DNA from: Excoecaria cochinchinensis | Taxonomy: Eukaryota; Streptophyta; Magnoliopsida; Malpighiales; Euphorbiaceae | DNA: 64,000 nucleotides | Assembly (NCBI GenBank): GCA_947683425.1 | Contig: CANTUQ010000035.1 | Coordinates: 6,681,001 to 6,745,000, forward strand | Direction: 5' to 3' | Shown: positions 1-12,092 of the stretch, one piece after another | How positions within the stretch are numbered: position 1 is the first letter of the stretch | Layout: every line of letters begins with the position of its first letter | The notes under the pieces: model-generated | Seen by the model: the letters and a program-made list of their open reading frames with translations, nothing else | Database searches by the model: none | What the model was told of the DNA's origin: nothing | Translations under genes and position numbers: made by a program

Positions 1-830
1 GAGTGTGTTACAGCCCTATTGCAAGGATTCGCCTTTGACTGGTGGAAGTTGGTCCTAAGGCATCCTCAGTTGCCTAACCCAGTCACATGGGAGTTCTTCG
101 ATATGGAATTTACAAGTAAGTATGTGACTCGGGAGTACAAGGATGCCAAGTGGGCACAGTTTTTGAGTTTGAAGCAGAGGGCGATGACGGTTTTAGAATT
201 TGAGAAGGAGTTTAACAGATTGGCTAAGTATGCTCCAGAGGGTGTTCTGACTAAAGAGTTCAGATGTAGGCATTTTAAAGCCAGTTTGAATGAGTCGCTA
301 AAAGCTATGATTATTTCTCTGATGAGTACTCCAAGTATTGGGTACTACTAGACTGTACAAGTAGCAGTTCGGGCTGAGAGATCTAAGTCTGTTATAAGAG
401 AGAGAGAGCTCAGAGGAGGAATCCCCCTCACTGTGGATCAGGATCATCATCATCATTGGGTAAGCGTTCTAGGAACCCGCATGATGAATCTTCTTCAGGC
501 CCTGCTTCGAGAGGTAGGAGGCAAGGTTCTATTAGGAGTTTTGGTTTTGGCAGAGGTGGTTCTGGTTTGAGGACTGATGTGTTACCTGAGTGTTCGCACT
601 GTAGTAAGTGCCACTGGGGTGAGTGTAGGTGGCTTACGGGTGATTGTTTTAGATGTGGTAGCATTGATCACTACCAGGCAAATTGTCCGAGGTATAATGA
701 GGCTTCAGGTGATCAGTGTGAGGCTAGCAGAGTTGGTTCGAACACTCCGCAAGCTAGTCATGGTAGAGGCCGAGTTAGAGGTCGAGGAGGTCGACATAGA
801 GAGGGAGCTCCATCAGTGTCTGTTGATCAT
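1..830 (+). pseudogene. gag: E1 gag (partial, 5' truncated by window)
   Basis: The reading frame enters from the left edge. Positions 1-351 match the retrotransposon capsid domain (WWKLV, then a block around KYAPEG), and a TAG stop follows after GYY. The tail holds two Cys/His boxes: CSHCSKCHWGEC (about 595-630, CX2CX3HX3C) and the zinc knuckle CFRCGSIDHYQANC (645-686, CX2CX4HX4C). An RG-rich linker follows at about 760-810. Gag would form the virus-like particle and bind RNA. The frame is broken near 350-450, so this copy cannot make full-length Gag. Confidence 0.85.
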
Positions 831-834
831 CCTT

Positions 835-1460
835 TGACGGTTTCTGCTAGAGCTTATGCCATGGGAGCTCGAGATCAGCAAGATGCCCCGGATGTGATAG
901 CTGGTAAGTTCCTACTCTTTGACACTGAGTTATGTGCTCTAATTGATCCTGGCTCCACACACTCATATTTGTACACAAGTATATTGTTTGATAAGATGCA
1001 TGATGTTGACTAGTCAAATTATGAGGTTTGTGTGACCAGTCATTTAAGGCATAGCGTCAATGTGAGTAGAGTGCATGGGAATTGTTCCCTTTTAGTTCAG
1101 GATGTTGAGTTTCCTGCTGATTTGATAGAGTTGCTGTTTCGGGAGTTTGATCTGATTTTGGGTATGGATCGGCTTAGTAAGCATCAGGCTATTGTGGATT
1201 GTTATAGAAAGGTAGTTGTGCTTCAGGATAGAGATCAGTCTTCAGTAGTGGTTAAAGGTTTAGGTTCGAGTTCTTTGAGTAATGTGATATCCGCCATGCA
1301 AGCTAAGCAGTTTATGAGAAAAGGATGTGAGGCATTCTTAGCAGTTGTTTTGGATTCGAAGCATGATCAGGTTGAGATTGAGGATATACCCATTGTTAAG
1401 GAGTTTAGTGATGCGTTTTCGAGTGAATTGCCTGGTTTGCCTCCAGAGAGAAAAGTGTAG
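835..1460 (+). pseudogene. E1 aspartic protease region
   Basis: This segment follows the Gag zinc knuckle as in other Ty3/gypsy polyproteins. The active-site motif LIDPGSTHSYL has its catalytic Asp at 945-947. A block matching DLILGMDRL is the usual downstream protease motif. In-frame TAG stops occur at about 1012 and 1458, where E3's homologous copy reads Gln and Glu. The product would cleave the Gag-Pol polyprotein. Confidence 0.8.
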
Positions 1461-2340
1461 TTGTCCATAGAGATTTTGCCAGGTACTTCACCATTTTGAA
1501 AGCACCTTATCGGATGGCTTCTGTAGAGTTGAGAGAACTCAAAACTCAGCTATAAGAGTTATTGGATAAGGGGTTTATTAGACCTAGCATATCTCCATGG
1601 GGAGCTCTAGTGTTGTTTGTGAAGAAGAAAGATGGTTCTTTGAGGATGTGTATCGACTATAGGCAAATTAGCAAGGTCACAGTGAAGAATAAGTATCCTT
1701 TGCCTAGAGTCGAGGATTTGTTTGATCAGCTCAGGGGTGCAGGTGTTTTCTCCAAGATTGACCTTCGGTCGGGTTATTATCAGTTGCGAGTTTAGAATGC
1801 AGATGTGGTTAAGACTGCATTTCGGATTCGGTGTGGCCATTATGAGTTTCTTTTGATGCCGTTTGGTTTGACCAATGCACCTGCGGCTTTCATGGATTTG
1901 ATGAACCAAGTGTTTAGGCCATATCTTAGTCGATTTGTAGTGATGTTTATAGATGATATCTTGGTTTACTCCAGAGATGAGAGTGAGCCTGAGGAGCATC
2001 TCCGGTTGGTTTTGCAAGTGTTGAGGGAGCATCGGTTGTTTGCGAAGCTTAGCAAGTGTAACTTTTCGCTTTGAGAAGTGTCTTTCTTGGGGCATATTAT
2101 ATCGGCTCGGGGTATCTAGTTGATCCATTTAAGATTGAGGCGATTGTTAATTAGAAAGCACCTAGAAATGTTTTAGAGGTGAGAAGCTTTCTTGGGTTAG
2201 CAGGCTACTATCGTCAATTTGTGAAAGGTTTCTCAGTGATTGCTGCTCCTATGATGAGATCGTTGAGAAAAGGAGTTAGATTTGAATGGTCAGATAAGAA
2301 TCAAACCTGTTTTGAGAAGTTAAAGAGGTTGTTAGTCGAA
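1461..2340 (+). pseudogene. E1 reverse transcriptase
   Basis: Recognisable RT blocks run in order: RMCIDYRQISKVTVKNKYPL, FSKIDLRSGYYQLRV, MPFGLTNAPAAFMDLMN and the catalytic box FIDDILVYS (Asp-Asp at 1952-1957). A connection block SFLGLAGYYRQFVKGFS follows. Lesions include a shift near 1490, stops at about 1553 (TAA), 1793 (TAG), 2072 (TGA), 2117, 2152 and 2174 (TAG), and a 1-nt loss near 2118. E3 carries the intact homologue at 79-90% resemblance by eye, which lets each lesion be placed. Confidence 0.88.
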
Positions 2341-2644
2341 GCTCCTGTACTTACTCAACCCATCTCGGGTAAAGAGTTTGTGATGTACAGCGATGCTTCC
2401 GACGTAGGGCTTGGTTGTGTGTTGATGCAATAGGGTAAATTAGTGGCTTATGCTTCCCGTCGGTTAAAGCCACATGAGAGGAATTATCCGACACACGATT
2501 TGGAATTGGTGGCTGTGATATTTGCTTTGAAGATTAAGCGTCATTATCTGTATGGGGAGAAGTGTAGGATCTTTACGGATCATAAGAGTTTAAAGTATCT
2601 CCTCACACAGAAGGAATTGAATATGAGGCAGCGACAATGGTTAG
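2341..2644 (+). pseudogene. E1 RNase H, 5' part, cut by E2 insertion
   Basis: The motif EFVMYSDASDVGLGCVLMQ carries the first catalytic Asp at 2392-2394. A TAG follows where E3 reads Glu (MQEGK). The second half includes FTDHKSLKYLL and MRQRQW. The frame stops at 2644 because E2 starts there, and it resumes at 26955 with LFKDYD. Confidence 0.88.
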
Positions 2645-3113
2645 TGTAACACCCCCTACCCATACGTAGGCGATCCCATCCGAATCGGAGTGAGATGCCG
2701 TATGAGTCAGGGTGTTACCACACAGATACAATGCAAAGCATACATAAATACAGGGTAATTAAAAACTTAACTTGCGGGCAAAAGCTGATCATGCCTTAAT
2801 TCACCCACATGCAGGCACTAAACGGAAGTATATACACATGCATACACGCATACACTCCTTCAACCAACGGAAGCATAAGGCGAGTAATAAAACCCAGGAA
2901 TAACTTAATACATAAGCATTTTAACGTTACATCATCTGAAATATTACATCAAAATATTTGCATAATAATTACATATACAAGAGGCTATAGAAATACATAA
3001 TCCAAAATACAGAAGCTGAACAAAATACAAAACTCCTAACTCCTATGTCGCCGACTTTGCAGATGCTCGACTCGAATAGAACCAAACTTGCCAACTGCAC
3101 GGGAAAAGAACCC

Positions 3114-3140
3114 GTGCTAAGCGATAAATGCTTAGTGGGG
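3114..3140 (-). other. LTR hairpin (E2 LTR1)
   Basis: CTAAGCG-ataaa-TGCTTAG, with one G-T pair, lies between GTG and TGGGG. It is 474-500 bp from the sense LTR end. Confidence 0.78.
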
Positions 3141-4158
3141 AGAACACACAAGCTGTATGGACGACCATTCACAATGGTCGTGAAGGCATGATACATGCAA
3201 ATGGCATATGCGGACATTCATATCACATAAATAATCACGCTTGCATAATCAAGGCATTCATTCGGACACTCATCCATATCCATATACTCATGTCGAAAGC
3301 AAACTAAGGCATATAGAATACCATACACAATACAATTATTATCATACAGAACTACATACAATCTCGCACGCATATACTTACTGAGGTATCGGATATCAGT
3401 ACCTTACCGTGCATAGTCGCACGAGATTTACACATGCGATTATCATACCCAAATACCCATACATTAACTGAAAACCCATTCACATGCTATAAGATTACCA
3501 TGCTATAACACACTCAACTATTATGCCAAGAACACTAGCTATCTAAGCCTACTTTTATCATGTCAATACACACACACTAGCCGAAAACCAAGGGAAGACG
3601 TCAAAACACCACATTTTCACTGCGCAACTCAATCACATAAAATATCATGCCATGAAACATAGACACATGACAACATGCCGAAGATACTACAATAGTTAAA
3701 ACCAAAGGAACATGCAGCAAAATATTACATTCAGGGCATACACTAGTTCAAGATCAGATTCTTCTACACTTTAACTTGCCTCATCATCATCCATTATAGC
3801 ATATACACTTACCGAAGCCGATCCACATGCATTGCACCCCAAATAATACATATGTAATCATTAAATAGTCAATATCGCCTTATTATGCATACTAGTTCAC
3901 ATGCTACCATAATAGTTAACAGCATAAAATAACATTCATATACATACTAATTAACTATATCAGTCCGTAATTTAAGCTCATATTCATATACATATTAATT
4001 CATATGCTTATAACCTAACTAGTCGGATTCACATTCCCATAAGCATAACATAATAAAATATATTCATTGCATTTGAAAGATCATGATCACAGTCATGCAC
4101 GTTTTAATTCCAGTACTTATATCCATAACTGATGGTATACAAATACATTCACAATATG

Positions 4159-4189
<31 letters not shown>

Positions 4190-4379
4190 TATATATGTCC
4201 AATTCACATGTTTGAGTCACACTCAACCCATTCAGAGATTCATAGCCACATTCGGATACATAACTGATTCACATGTCTAAAATCATGCTCATTCGGAAAT
4301 CCCATTTTCTTGTTCATATCAGACAAAAAAAATAGAATACCTGCTAACTCAAAATAGTGGATAACGAGTGTACGCATGG

Positions 4380-4620
4380 TGGTACCTTACGTGTATGAAT
4401 CGACGCGTGGCGGTACCTTACGGGGTACGAATTGAAAAGGAACATCATTTTTCACATACAAAAACATTTTCTGAGGGGACCTTAAACAAGATCCATACAC
4501 ATTAAAGGTTCGCAAGGAACCAAACAGGGACCTGATCAGGGTCCAAACGTCCAAAGGTGTTGCAGCTAAAGAGACTCTATTATGCATGCCTAACTATCCA
4601 CTAGACTGACTCTCACAGGT
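4380..4620 (-). other. LTR palindrome module (E2 LTR1)
   Basis: Two GGTACCTTACGGGTAC-like units (4380-4435) are followed by GGTTCGCAAGGAACC (4507-4521) and the near-palindrome TTATGCATGCCTAA (4580-4593). All other LTRs here have TTAGGCATGCCTAA at this place. Confidence 0.75.
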
Positions 4621-5317
4621 CATGCATCATTCAAATCATGTGTCGATTTACATAATATATATCATCATACGTAATCCAGAGTATAGGAGACGTATACATA
4701 TATTCATAATTTCAGTCATACCTCATACAATTCGCATTATGAAGCATACAATATAGTTCAATCAATACACTTTAGCACTATACAGTGTTCTAAAACATAT
4801 CAGAGTCAAACATAGAACAATATTTTGCCAACGATTAGCAATGCATAATCTTAATCATGCAATGATGCAATTTACAACAAAGCATATTGTTCTTAGAGAA
4901 GTTCATGAGAAACTGTATGCATAACACCTATCACAATTTAATATAACATGCTCATAATAATAGTAACCATGAACATGGCATTCAACTCACATGTATACAA
5001 TATGCAACACAAGATACGAATCACAATAATTAACATAAATAAACCAAAGCATACTTCCATGTGTAACACACAATTATACTCACATTCACAACAAGAAATC
5101 ATAAATAAGACATGTATAATCCAATATCATTCAACATCCTATAACATACAATATCGTATACATTACGTATTATTTGGCTAAGTCAAAATACCAATTATAT
5201 CATTTGCACATTAAGAACACATAAATGAGGACTAAAGAACTCAAAACAGAAGAAACTGGATTGAAAAAGACCTAAAAACGTTTGATGAAAACAGGAGGGA
5301 TTGTGGCACTGAGGGAC

Positions 5318-5690
5318 ACGAGTCGTGCTGAGGAGCACGACTCGTGCTCCTGAAGACTTGAGGAGCACGACTCGTGCTCCTGCTTCCCGCCAGAGCACGT
5401 CTCGTGTTCGTGGAACACGACTCATGCTCCGGCTCGCTACTCCCTCAGATGGCATAAAAGAGAAGAAAAAGAAGAGAGGAAGGACACTCACTAGAGGAGC
5501 AAGACTCACACACCCAAGCACGACTCGCACAGGCACACAGACAGCAAAACGAAGAAGGCAAAACATAGAAAAGACGAGAGGAAGAAAACAGAGGGAGAGG
5601 GAAGAAGATCAGCACGTCTCGTGCTCTTTGAGTACATCTCGCGCTCTTGAGCACGTCACGTGCTCATCTCCTCACAAAACCCACACTCTC
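5318..5690. repeat. E2 LTR1 palindrome array
   Basis: Perfect odd-centred palindromes GGAGCACGACTCGTGCTCC sit at 5332-5350 and 5362-5380. TCGTGTTC-gtg-GAACACGA follows near 5401-5419. A second cluster of CACGTCTCGTGCTC-type units lies at 5606-5690. The array is about 0.9-1.28 kb from the sense LTR start. Confidence 0.9.
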
Positions 5691-6056
5691 CTAAGAGCAC
5701 GATGAACATCAAAATAATCCAATAACGAAAAACCCAGAACGTCAAGAACAGAGGCTATCAGATTCACGCGATTCCCATTGCAAATCAATATACAAATAGT
5801 TCAAACCTAAATCATGCATTACTAACACAATACCCAAACAATTTATGCATAAACTCATTTTAAAATACACAAATCACTGGAAATCAAACACACTTGCACA
5901 TTCCTAATCCAAGGGGAAATGAAGACAGAGACAACCCAAACTCAAAATGACAAAATTATGGAGCTCCCAAACTTGAAAATGACGATCCAAAATCACTCTT
6001 CAAGCTTCAATCTTCAGTTCTTTCCTTTCCTTTAAACTTCTTCTTGCAACCCAAAG

Positions 6057-6170
6057 CTTGCACAAACCAAAACCCAAAATTACTCTTTCAAAACCCTAAC
6101 TCAAATAAAAATTAGTTGAAGAAGAAGAAGAAGCAAATCCAAAATGCAGGAACCCTAAACCCCAACTCAC
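6057..6170 (-). other. E2 LTR1 candidate leader intron
   Basis: Sense donor AG|GTGAGTTG at 6170 and acceptor GTGCAAG at 6057 enclose 114 T-rich nt. LTR2 has the stronger donor AG|GTAAGTTG (18151). Downstream the frame reads GCKKKFKGKERTED then stop, matching S1's NKRKYKGKKRFED. Confidence 0.5.
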
Positions 6171-6596
6171 CTCTTCAATCTTGCCTCTAAGACTTCCCAA
6201 AGAACTCCAGTTCACACACAAACCAGGGGATCAAGAGCAAGAAGGGAGAAGAGAGAAGAAAGAAAACGTGAAGGGGAGGAGGAGAGGGCAGAACGTGATC
6301 TGCCTCCTTCTCTCTTTCTTTTTCCTTTTTCTTATCTTCTCACTAATTGCACACACACCCACCAGCCACATGGCAGCCTCCTATTGGCTCCAACAAAAAT
6401 ATCTTATCTTATTACTCTTAAATCCTTTGACAAACTTGCACTTTACTCACTAGCACAATTCTTTCCTTACAAACTTTAATTATCTTTTCAATTAGGTCCT
6501 CACTACTCCAATTCCACATGCACACATTACCAAAATACCCTCGCTTATCCCAACTTAGCATACACATTCCGACTAGGACCGATTTGGGGTGTGACA

Positions 6597-6611
6597 ACTC
6601 TTCCCTCCTAA
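6597..6611 (-). other. E2 polypurine tract and polyprotein-tail remnant
   Basis: The reverse complement is TTAGGAGGGAAGAGT, directly beside the LTR. Just upstream in sense lies GAATTTCGAGGACGAAATTC, the relic of the polyprotein end also seen in E1 and E3. It marks the 3' side of the interior, so LTR copy 1 is the 3' LTR of interior A. Confidence 0.75.
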
Positions 6612-7263
6612 AAGAATTTCGTCCTCGAAATTCACTTACACCAAAAAGAATTCCCAACAATACACTCCAATACACCACTGAACTCATACACTTTGCTTTC
6701 AAACTACTCACTTGCTTAAACTTATCACCATCACCATGCTCTTAAATCACTTTCTTATATTCGAATCAAACATGCTCTGTAACACCCCCATCGCCGCCCC
6801 CGTTGGAAGGACGCCGATGGACATGCTACCCGACGCTCATTTACACAGATAAGCATAAGCACAATGCGAAAGTATACAAACATACATAACACACATACGA
6901 GAATACGGGTTAATTAAAAACTTACCTTGACTTGCGGTCGCAAACTGATCATGCAATAACTCACATATGCGCAGGCACTAAGCAGAAGCATGCACAAAAG
7001 CATAAATACGACCATTCAACAGAAGCACAAGCGAACTAAATAAAATCAAGGAATAACCTAACATAAAGACATACTAACTATTACATTCCCAAAAGAAAAC
7101 TCAAAATAAATACATAATTAATTACATAAACAATACTACAGAAATACAAAAGCTGAGATACAGAAGATGAACAAAATCCAGAACTTCTAACTCCTACGTG
7201 GCCGACCCTGCAGAAGCGCGACTCGAACAGAACCCACCTGCCACCTGCACGGAAAGGAAATCC

Positions 7264-7290
7264 GTGCTAAGCGATAAACGCTTAGTGGGG
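7264..7290 (-). other. LTR hairpin (S1)
   Basis: CTAAGCG-ataaa-CGCTTAG forms a perfect 7-bp stem. Confidence 0.8.
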
Positions 7291-8134
7291 AAAACACACA
7301 AGAGTATGGACGGCCATTCACAATGGTCGCCAAGGCAAAATACATTCAAATGACAATTGCGGATATTCAAAACACATATCTAAACAGACTTGCATAATAA
7401 AGGCATTCATTCGGAAACTCACACACATAATCATATATATATATCAGGAATGGGCCCAAAACAGTCATAACCCAAAACACGACACCAGTGTTATCATGCT
7501 GAGCCACATACCCAAAGAAAATCATCCAAAACACCACACTTCTGCTGCACAACTCTAATACATAGCATATCATGCTGTAAACACTCCCATAATGGAGACG
7601 GAAGGCATAATCACATCACTTCACATTCATATCAAAACCATGCAGACAGTAAGATTACATCTTATATACTTACCCTCACAACCAATCTGATTCACATGCT
7701 TATACACAATAAAACCATGCTTAACTCATATACATAAATACATCAATCGAATCATTTCAAAGCATTCAGAAACTAATAACAAATCACATGCCAAGTACGG
7801 ATAATCATATTAACTGAAAAGTCATGTTTACTAAATACAGATTTACCTTCTGAAGCCCGTAGTTATATTCATATATTCATAAACTGATTCTTGCTCATTC
7901 AGATATCACATTCTGATGGCTATTTCGAAACAGAATAAAACAAACCATCAAAGTACCTGTTGACTCATAATAGTGAATAACGAGTACTGAGGGGGAGACC
8001 TCATGAGGGAACATATAGCCCGATCTCTGACCGGGTAAACCTCAGAGGGAACATATAATATAATGTACCATACAGGTACAAGTCGAAAAGCAACATCATC
8101 TTTTTCCACATTCCAAAAACATTTCATATCAAAG

Positions 8135-8224
8135 GGTTCGCGAGGAACCAGTCGTGGGACCTGATCAGGGTCCAAATCGTTCAAAGGGCGCTGCAGCTAC
8201 AAAGACTCTATTAGGCATGCCTAA
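8135..8224 (-). other. LTR palindrome module (S1)
   Basis: GGTTCGCGAGGAACC is at 8135-8149 and the perfect 14-bp palindrome TTAGGCATGCCTAA at 8211-8224. The spacing is as in the other families. The GGTACC units are replaced by two ACCTCA...GGGAACATATA repeats at about 8000-8060. Confidence 0.75.
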
Positions 8225-9298
8225 CTATCCACTAGACTGACTCTCGCAGGTCATGCATCATTTAAATCATGTGTCACATCAGACAATATATAAATATCAT
8301 CATACTTAATCCAGAGTATAGTAGACATATAAAGAAATTCATAATATCAGTCATGCTTAATACAAATCATGTTCAAGTCACACGACAAAGTTCATCATAC
8401 ACAATACTGCGTATAATTAGACATATCAATAAGTTCACACTACCCACATGTATCATGTATATCATGTGTCTATTTACACTGCATATATATATATACGTGT
8501 CATTATGCATGATCTAGAGTCTAATATCCAAATACATAAGTGTATAATATCAATCATACCCCATACTATTCATATTATAAAGCGTGTAATATAACTCAAC
8601 CGACACATTTTAACACATCCAAGATTCTACAACATATCAGAATTAAAGATAGAATTATAATATGCCAATAATTCACAGCGCATAATCCTAATCAGGAAAT
8701 TATACAATATACATCTAAGCACAGCATGTTATCCTAAGAGCAGGATCTGACTAAAGATAGGCATGACATATTTTATATTTTAATATAACCTATTCGGGAG
8801 TAACCAATTATGAACTTAACTTTTATAATTTCTTCATTTTCTAAACACGACATGTAATACAGATCACCATAATCATTAAATATCATATCCATAACCCCAT
8901 AGCATTCAACCAAGAATAACGTAAAATTTTACACATGATATTAGTTATTCGAAGACTAATTGTATATCAAAATACAACATGCGTTATAATTTACATTAGT
9001 TAGTATTCATACACCAAATTACACAACTTAAATCAGATATTAGATTACCTGGAATTCCTCTTACTACTTCTATCATAAGCAAGTGTGAACATATTATCAT
9101 TTCATTACTCTCACTTCAGAAAATAATCCAAGTTATGTTTCAAATTATAACGTATAATTTATTAAACATAATCCGTATAATAATAGGCATATAATCAAGT
9201 TCACATAGCATACGGGAAAGAAAAACCATGACAAAAACATTTAAAATTCATTTTCGGAACACAGAGCACATAAGAGAAAAACAGGGCAAAATGGAGGT

Positions 9299-9720
9299 TC
9301 TGTCGCGATCGCGACTTTGTCGCGCTCGCGACAGAAAGCGCGGGACACGGGTCCTGAGCAACCTTCACGCGACGTGAAGGTTGCTCACGACGCGTGAGCA
9401 CTGCCCAAGATGCTCACGTCGCGTGAGTTTTGCTCACGTCGCGTGAGCTTCGCTCACGCCTCATGAGCATCTCTCACGCCACGTGAGCTTCACTCACGTC
9501 GTGAGCAATTCTCACGTTGCGTGAGCTTTGCTCACGCCGTGAGCCTTGCTCACGCCACGTGAGCTAAGCTCACGCCGTGAGCCTTGCTCACTCGTGAGCA
9601 CTGCTCACTTCTCTTCACAGTTCACGATCTGTGAACTTGCCCTCAACACGCGAGAGCTGGATTTCACGTCTCTGTCGTACTCGCGACATTGTCGCGCTCG
9701 CGACAGCGTCGTGATCTTCA
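9299..9720. repeat. S1 palindrome array (GTGAGC and TCGCGA types)
   Basis: There are more than ten short palindromes. TGTCGCGCTCGCGACA occurs at 9319-9334 and 9690-9705. Repeated units of the form GCTCACG-tcg-CGTGAGC fill 9380-9600. The longest is at 9355-9387, with 15-bp perfect arms around a 3-nt centre (arm AGCAACCTTCACG plus flanks). The array is CpG-rich inside an AT-rich LTR. Confidence 0.9.
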
Positions 9721-10203
9721 GTTCTCAGCAAAACACAGGAAAAATCCAAACATCCAAATCAAAACCATTTTCTCTCAAACCAAACTTGAATCCAATCTTA
9801 CCTCAAAATAGAACTTCCCAAACATCTTAACCAATATAAAGCACAAGGTTTCAACAATTACTTCCAATCATATAATCTATTCACGTATTGAAACCTCAAA
9901 ATGTAGAAAATCACAAACTTGACAGTACATTCAACCAATTCTCACAATCAATTTATTAATTCTATAATCATGCATATCCTTTCCTCACAATTAAAAACCC
10001 ATACAATAAACATTCATTACAACCTAATACTCATCATCTATTTTCCAGAATTTAAACAAATCAAAGCATACATGCAAATTAATTGAAAAGCTTGGATAAA
10101 ATACTCAAATAGCTCCCAAACCTTATTGAAGCAAAAACCACTCTTCTTCAAGCTTGATCCTCAAACCTTTTCTTGCCTTTATACTTCCTCTTGTTAGCCA
10201 AAG

Positions 10204-10327
10204 CTTACACAAATCAAAAACCCAAGAATTACTCTTAACCCAAAAACCCTAACTCAAATAAAACAAGGAGAAGAAGGGAAACATAATCTTTCTTAGGAAA
10301 CCCTAGCACCCAAAACCATACACATAC
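10204..10327 (-). other. S1 candidate leader intron
   Basis: In the sense strand a donor GAG|GTATGTG (at 10327) is followed by about 124 nt of T-rich sequence ending GTGTAAG (10204). Downstream, a short lysine-rich frame reads NKRKYKGKKRFEDQA then stop. The position, about 450 nt into the LTR, matches the equivalent GT...AG segments in E1, E2, E3 and S2. Splicing is inferred, not shown. Confidence 0.5.
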
Positions 10328-10782
10328 CTCCATAAAAGACTCTTAATCTCCACCAAGACATCAACCCATGCCTAGCCACCGAGAAGAACACGATCCAAGG
10401 AAAAGAAAAGAAAGAAGAAGGAGGAGGAGAAGAGCAAAACGTAATCTGCCTTCTCACTCCCTCTCTCTTTCCTTAATCTTATCTCCTCTTAATTGCTTAC
10501 TCCACTTGTTTACTTCCCATGGGCCCAAATGTCCTCATATTACTAGCCCACTTAGCATCCTTTAATTGGCTCACACAAAATATCTTTGACTACATTTATA
10601 CACACACCATACACATACATACACACTAGATAATCTCCTCATTTACCATTTTATCAATTTAATTCCTTCAATTAAGTCCTTACTACACCCAATTTCGTAA
10701 ACACTAATTACCAAAATACCCTCATATGTCCTAACTTAACATGCGCATTCCGACTAGGCCTGTTTTGGGGTGTTACATGCTC

Positions 10783-11019
10783 ACCAGAATAATCATTACT
10801 CAATTGCACATTAAAAATCAAAGTACAAACACCTCACACATAAACCAATTAACTTTTGCCAAAAGCTACACAAATCCTTTAATACTTCAAAGATGTCCGT
10901 AATACATGCCGTTTCCCTTAACAATACTTCTGTTAAAATCCAAAATCATTTTTCATTCACTTGTATAAGATTCCGAAATACTCCATGTACACCCTGTTAG
11001 CTTTCTCTCAATCAAAACG
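10783..11019 (-). mobile_element. E2 interior A, middle piece
   Basis: This stretch lies between S1 and S2 and matches 18757-18998 of interior B. It has no coding domain. It ends with the duplication AAACG made by S2. Confidence 0.85.
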
Positions 11020-11526
11020 TGTCACACCCCGTTTGCCCCCTAGTAGAATGAGCCATATATGTGAGTATGTATTTGTATGTGTTTGGTATATCATATGTAC
11101 CTTTTGAGAACATTGCATGTTTTGTGGTTTATTCCGGAGTGGGTGTGCATATAGAAATAAGGTGTGCATAAGTTGAGTTGTGATTATATGCATGTGAGCA
11201 TATCATAGTGTGTGTATTAGATGAGATTGCATTGGGTGTGTTGCTCACACATGTGTAGGGTGCATTATTAGAGTGTTTCATTATGTGTGTGTGACATGTG
11301 CATCTAGTGTGTGAGTGATTAATGCCCTCCACTAAGATGTTGATAAGTGTAAAGGGGGAGAAAAGAAAGGAAAGAGAGAGGAAAAAGGGGAAAATTCTGA
11401 ATTCCAATCCCATTTTCCCATTCTCCCTTCTCCTTTTCTCTTCTTCTTCCTCTTTGCTCTTCTCTAAGTGATTTGCTTGGATTCAAGTTGGACTGGTGGG
11501 AATTAATTGCTCCTTGTGTTTGATTG

Positions 11527-11646
11527 GTAAGCTTTATGCTTTTGGTTTTGCTTTTGTTCAAGTTCTTCTTCTTCCCTTGCATTTTTGTTGTTTTGGGTTT
11601 GAAGTTAGGGTTTTAAGTTTGTGTATTTTTGTGGTTTATTGCTTAG
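11527..11646 (+). other. S2 candidate leader intron
   Basis: Donor TTG|GTAAGCTT is followed by 120 nt of strongly T-rich sequence and acceptor GCTTAG. The next bases read ETPRDPKEKEVAGSSGTK then TAA (to 11705). The E1 and E3 LTRs have the same donor word, a similar length and a homologous downstream frame. Confidence 0.55.
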
Positions 11647-12092
11647 CTGAGACTCCAAGAGATCCTAAAGAAAAGGAAGTTGCTGGATCTAGTGGAACCA
11701 AGTAATAGAGCTTCTAATTTTGAGGTTTGGGAATTTGTGTTTTATGTATTGTTGGCATGATATTATTTGAATGAAATTCTGGAAATTTGATGTTCTTGAT
11801 GCCTTTATTAGTTCTTATGTTATGGGTTTTAGTTCTCTTTGTCTATTTAAACCTTGATTGTGAATTTTGGAACCATTTATGAGATTGATGGATATGTGAT
11901 GTGAATAGTGATGCAATTGATTGTGTAAATTGATGTTGTTCCTTGAATTCATGAGTAGGATTCGTTTATGGCATGATTTAATGATGTTTATTCGGCTTAA
12001 TGTTTTTATTGGAGTGTGGGTATGTGGTTTAAAATGGAAATTGAGGGATTTTTTGGCTTGAAAATCTGGTGTTTTGGCTCGACAGCGTGGAA

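Larger units (their letters stand above)
2645..6596 (-). repeat. E2 LTR copy 1
   Basis: This 3,952-bp LTR runs from TGTAACACCCCC to TGTGACA on the + strand, so the sense LTR is the reverse complement. Read in sense it holds the candidate leader intron (6057-6170), a palindrome array (5318-5690), AT-rich sequence, the palindrome module (4380-4620), an (AT)n run (about 4158-4186), a hairpin at 3114-3140, and a terminal block CTCATACGGCATCTCAC near 2690-2710. It has no convincing gene. Open frames across 5195-5705 are by-products of GC-rich palindromes. Confidence 0.92.
6778..10777 (-). mobile_element. S1: solo LTR, about 4.0 kb
   Basis: It begins TGTAACACC and ends TGTTACA, with the 5-bp duplication TGCTC at 6773-6777 and 10778-10782. 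The empty site is seen intact in interior B near 18756. The 4,000 bp are LTR only, with no primer site, purine tract or coding domain, so a solo LTR left by LTR-LTR recombination is the simplest reading. It is a sister family of E2's LTR: the sense starts are similar and the hairpin and module sites are shared. In sense it has a candidate leader intron (10204-10327), a large palindrome array (9299-9720), the module near 8135-8224 and a hairpin at 7264-7290. Confidence 0.92.

Noticed and set aside
4158..4186. (AT)n run as a promoter TATA region
   Set aside because: It is a simple repeat far from the expected start site and varies in length between the three E2 LTRs.
5195..5705. Overlapping ORFs of 69-126 codons on both strands in E2 LTRs (also 17154-17525 and 25787-26045)
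   Set aside because: Frames are open because of GC-rich palindromes and purine runs. They give low-complexity Ser/Arg or Val/Leu text, and they are not in the element's gene positions.
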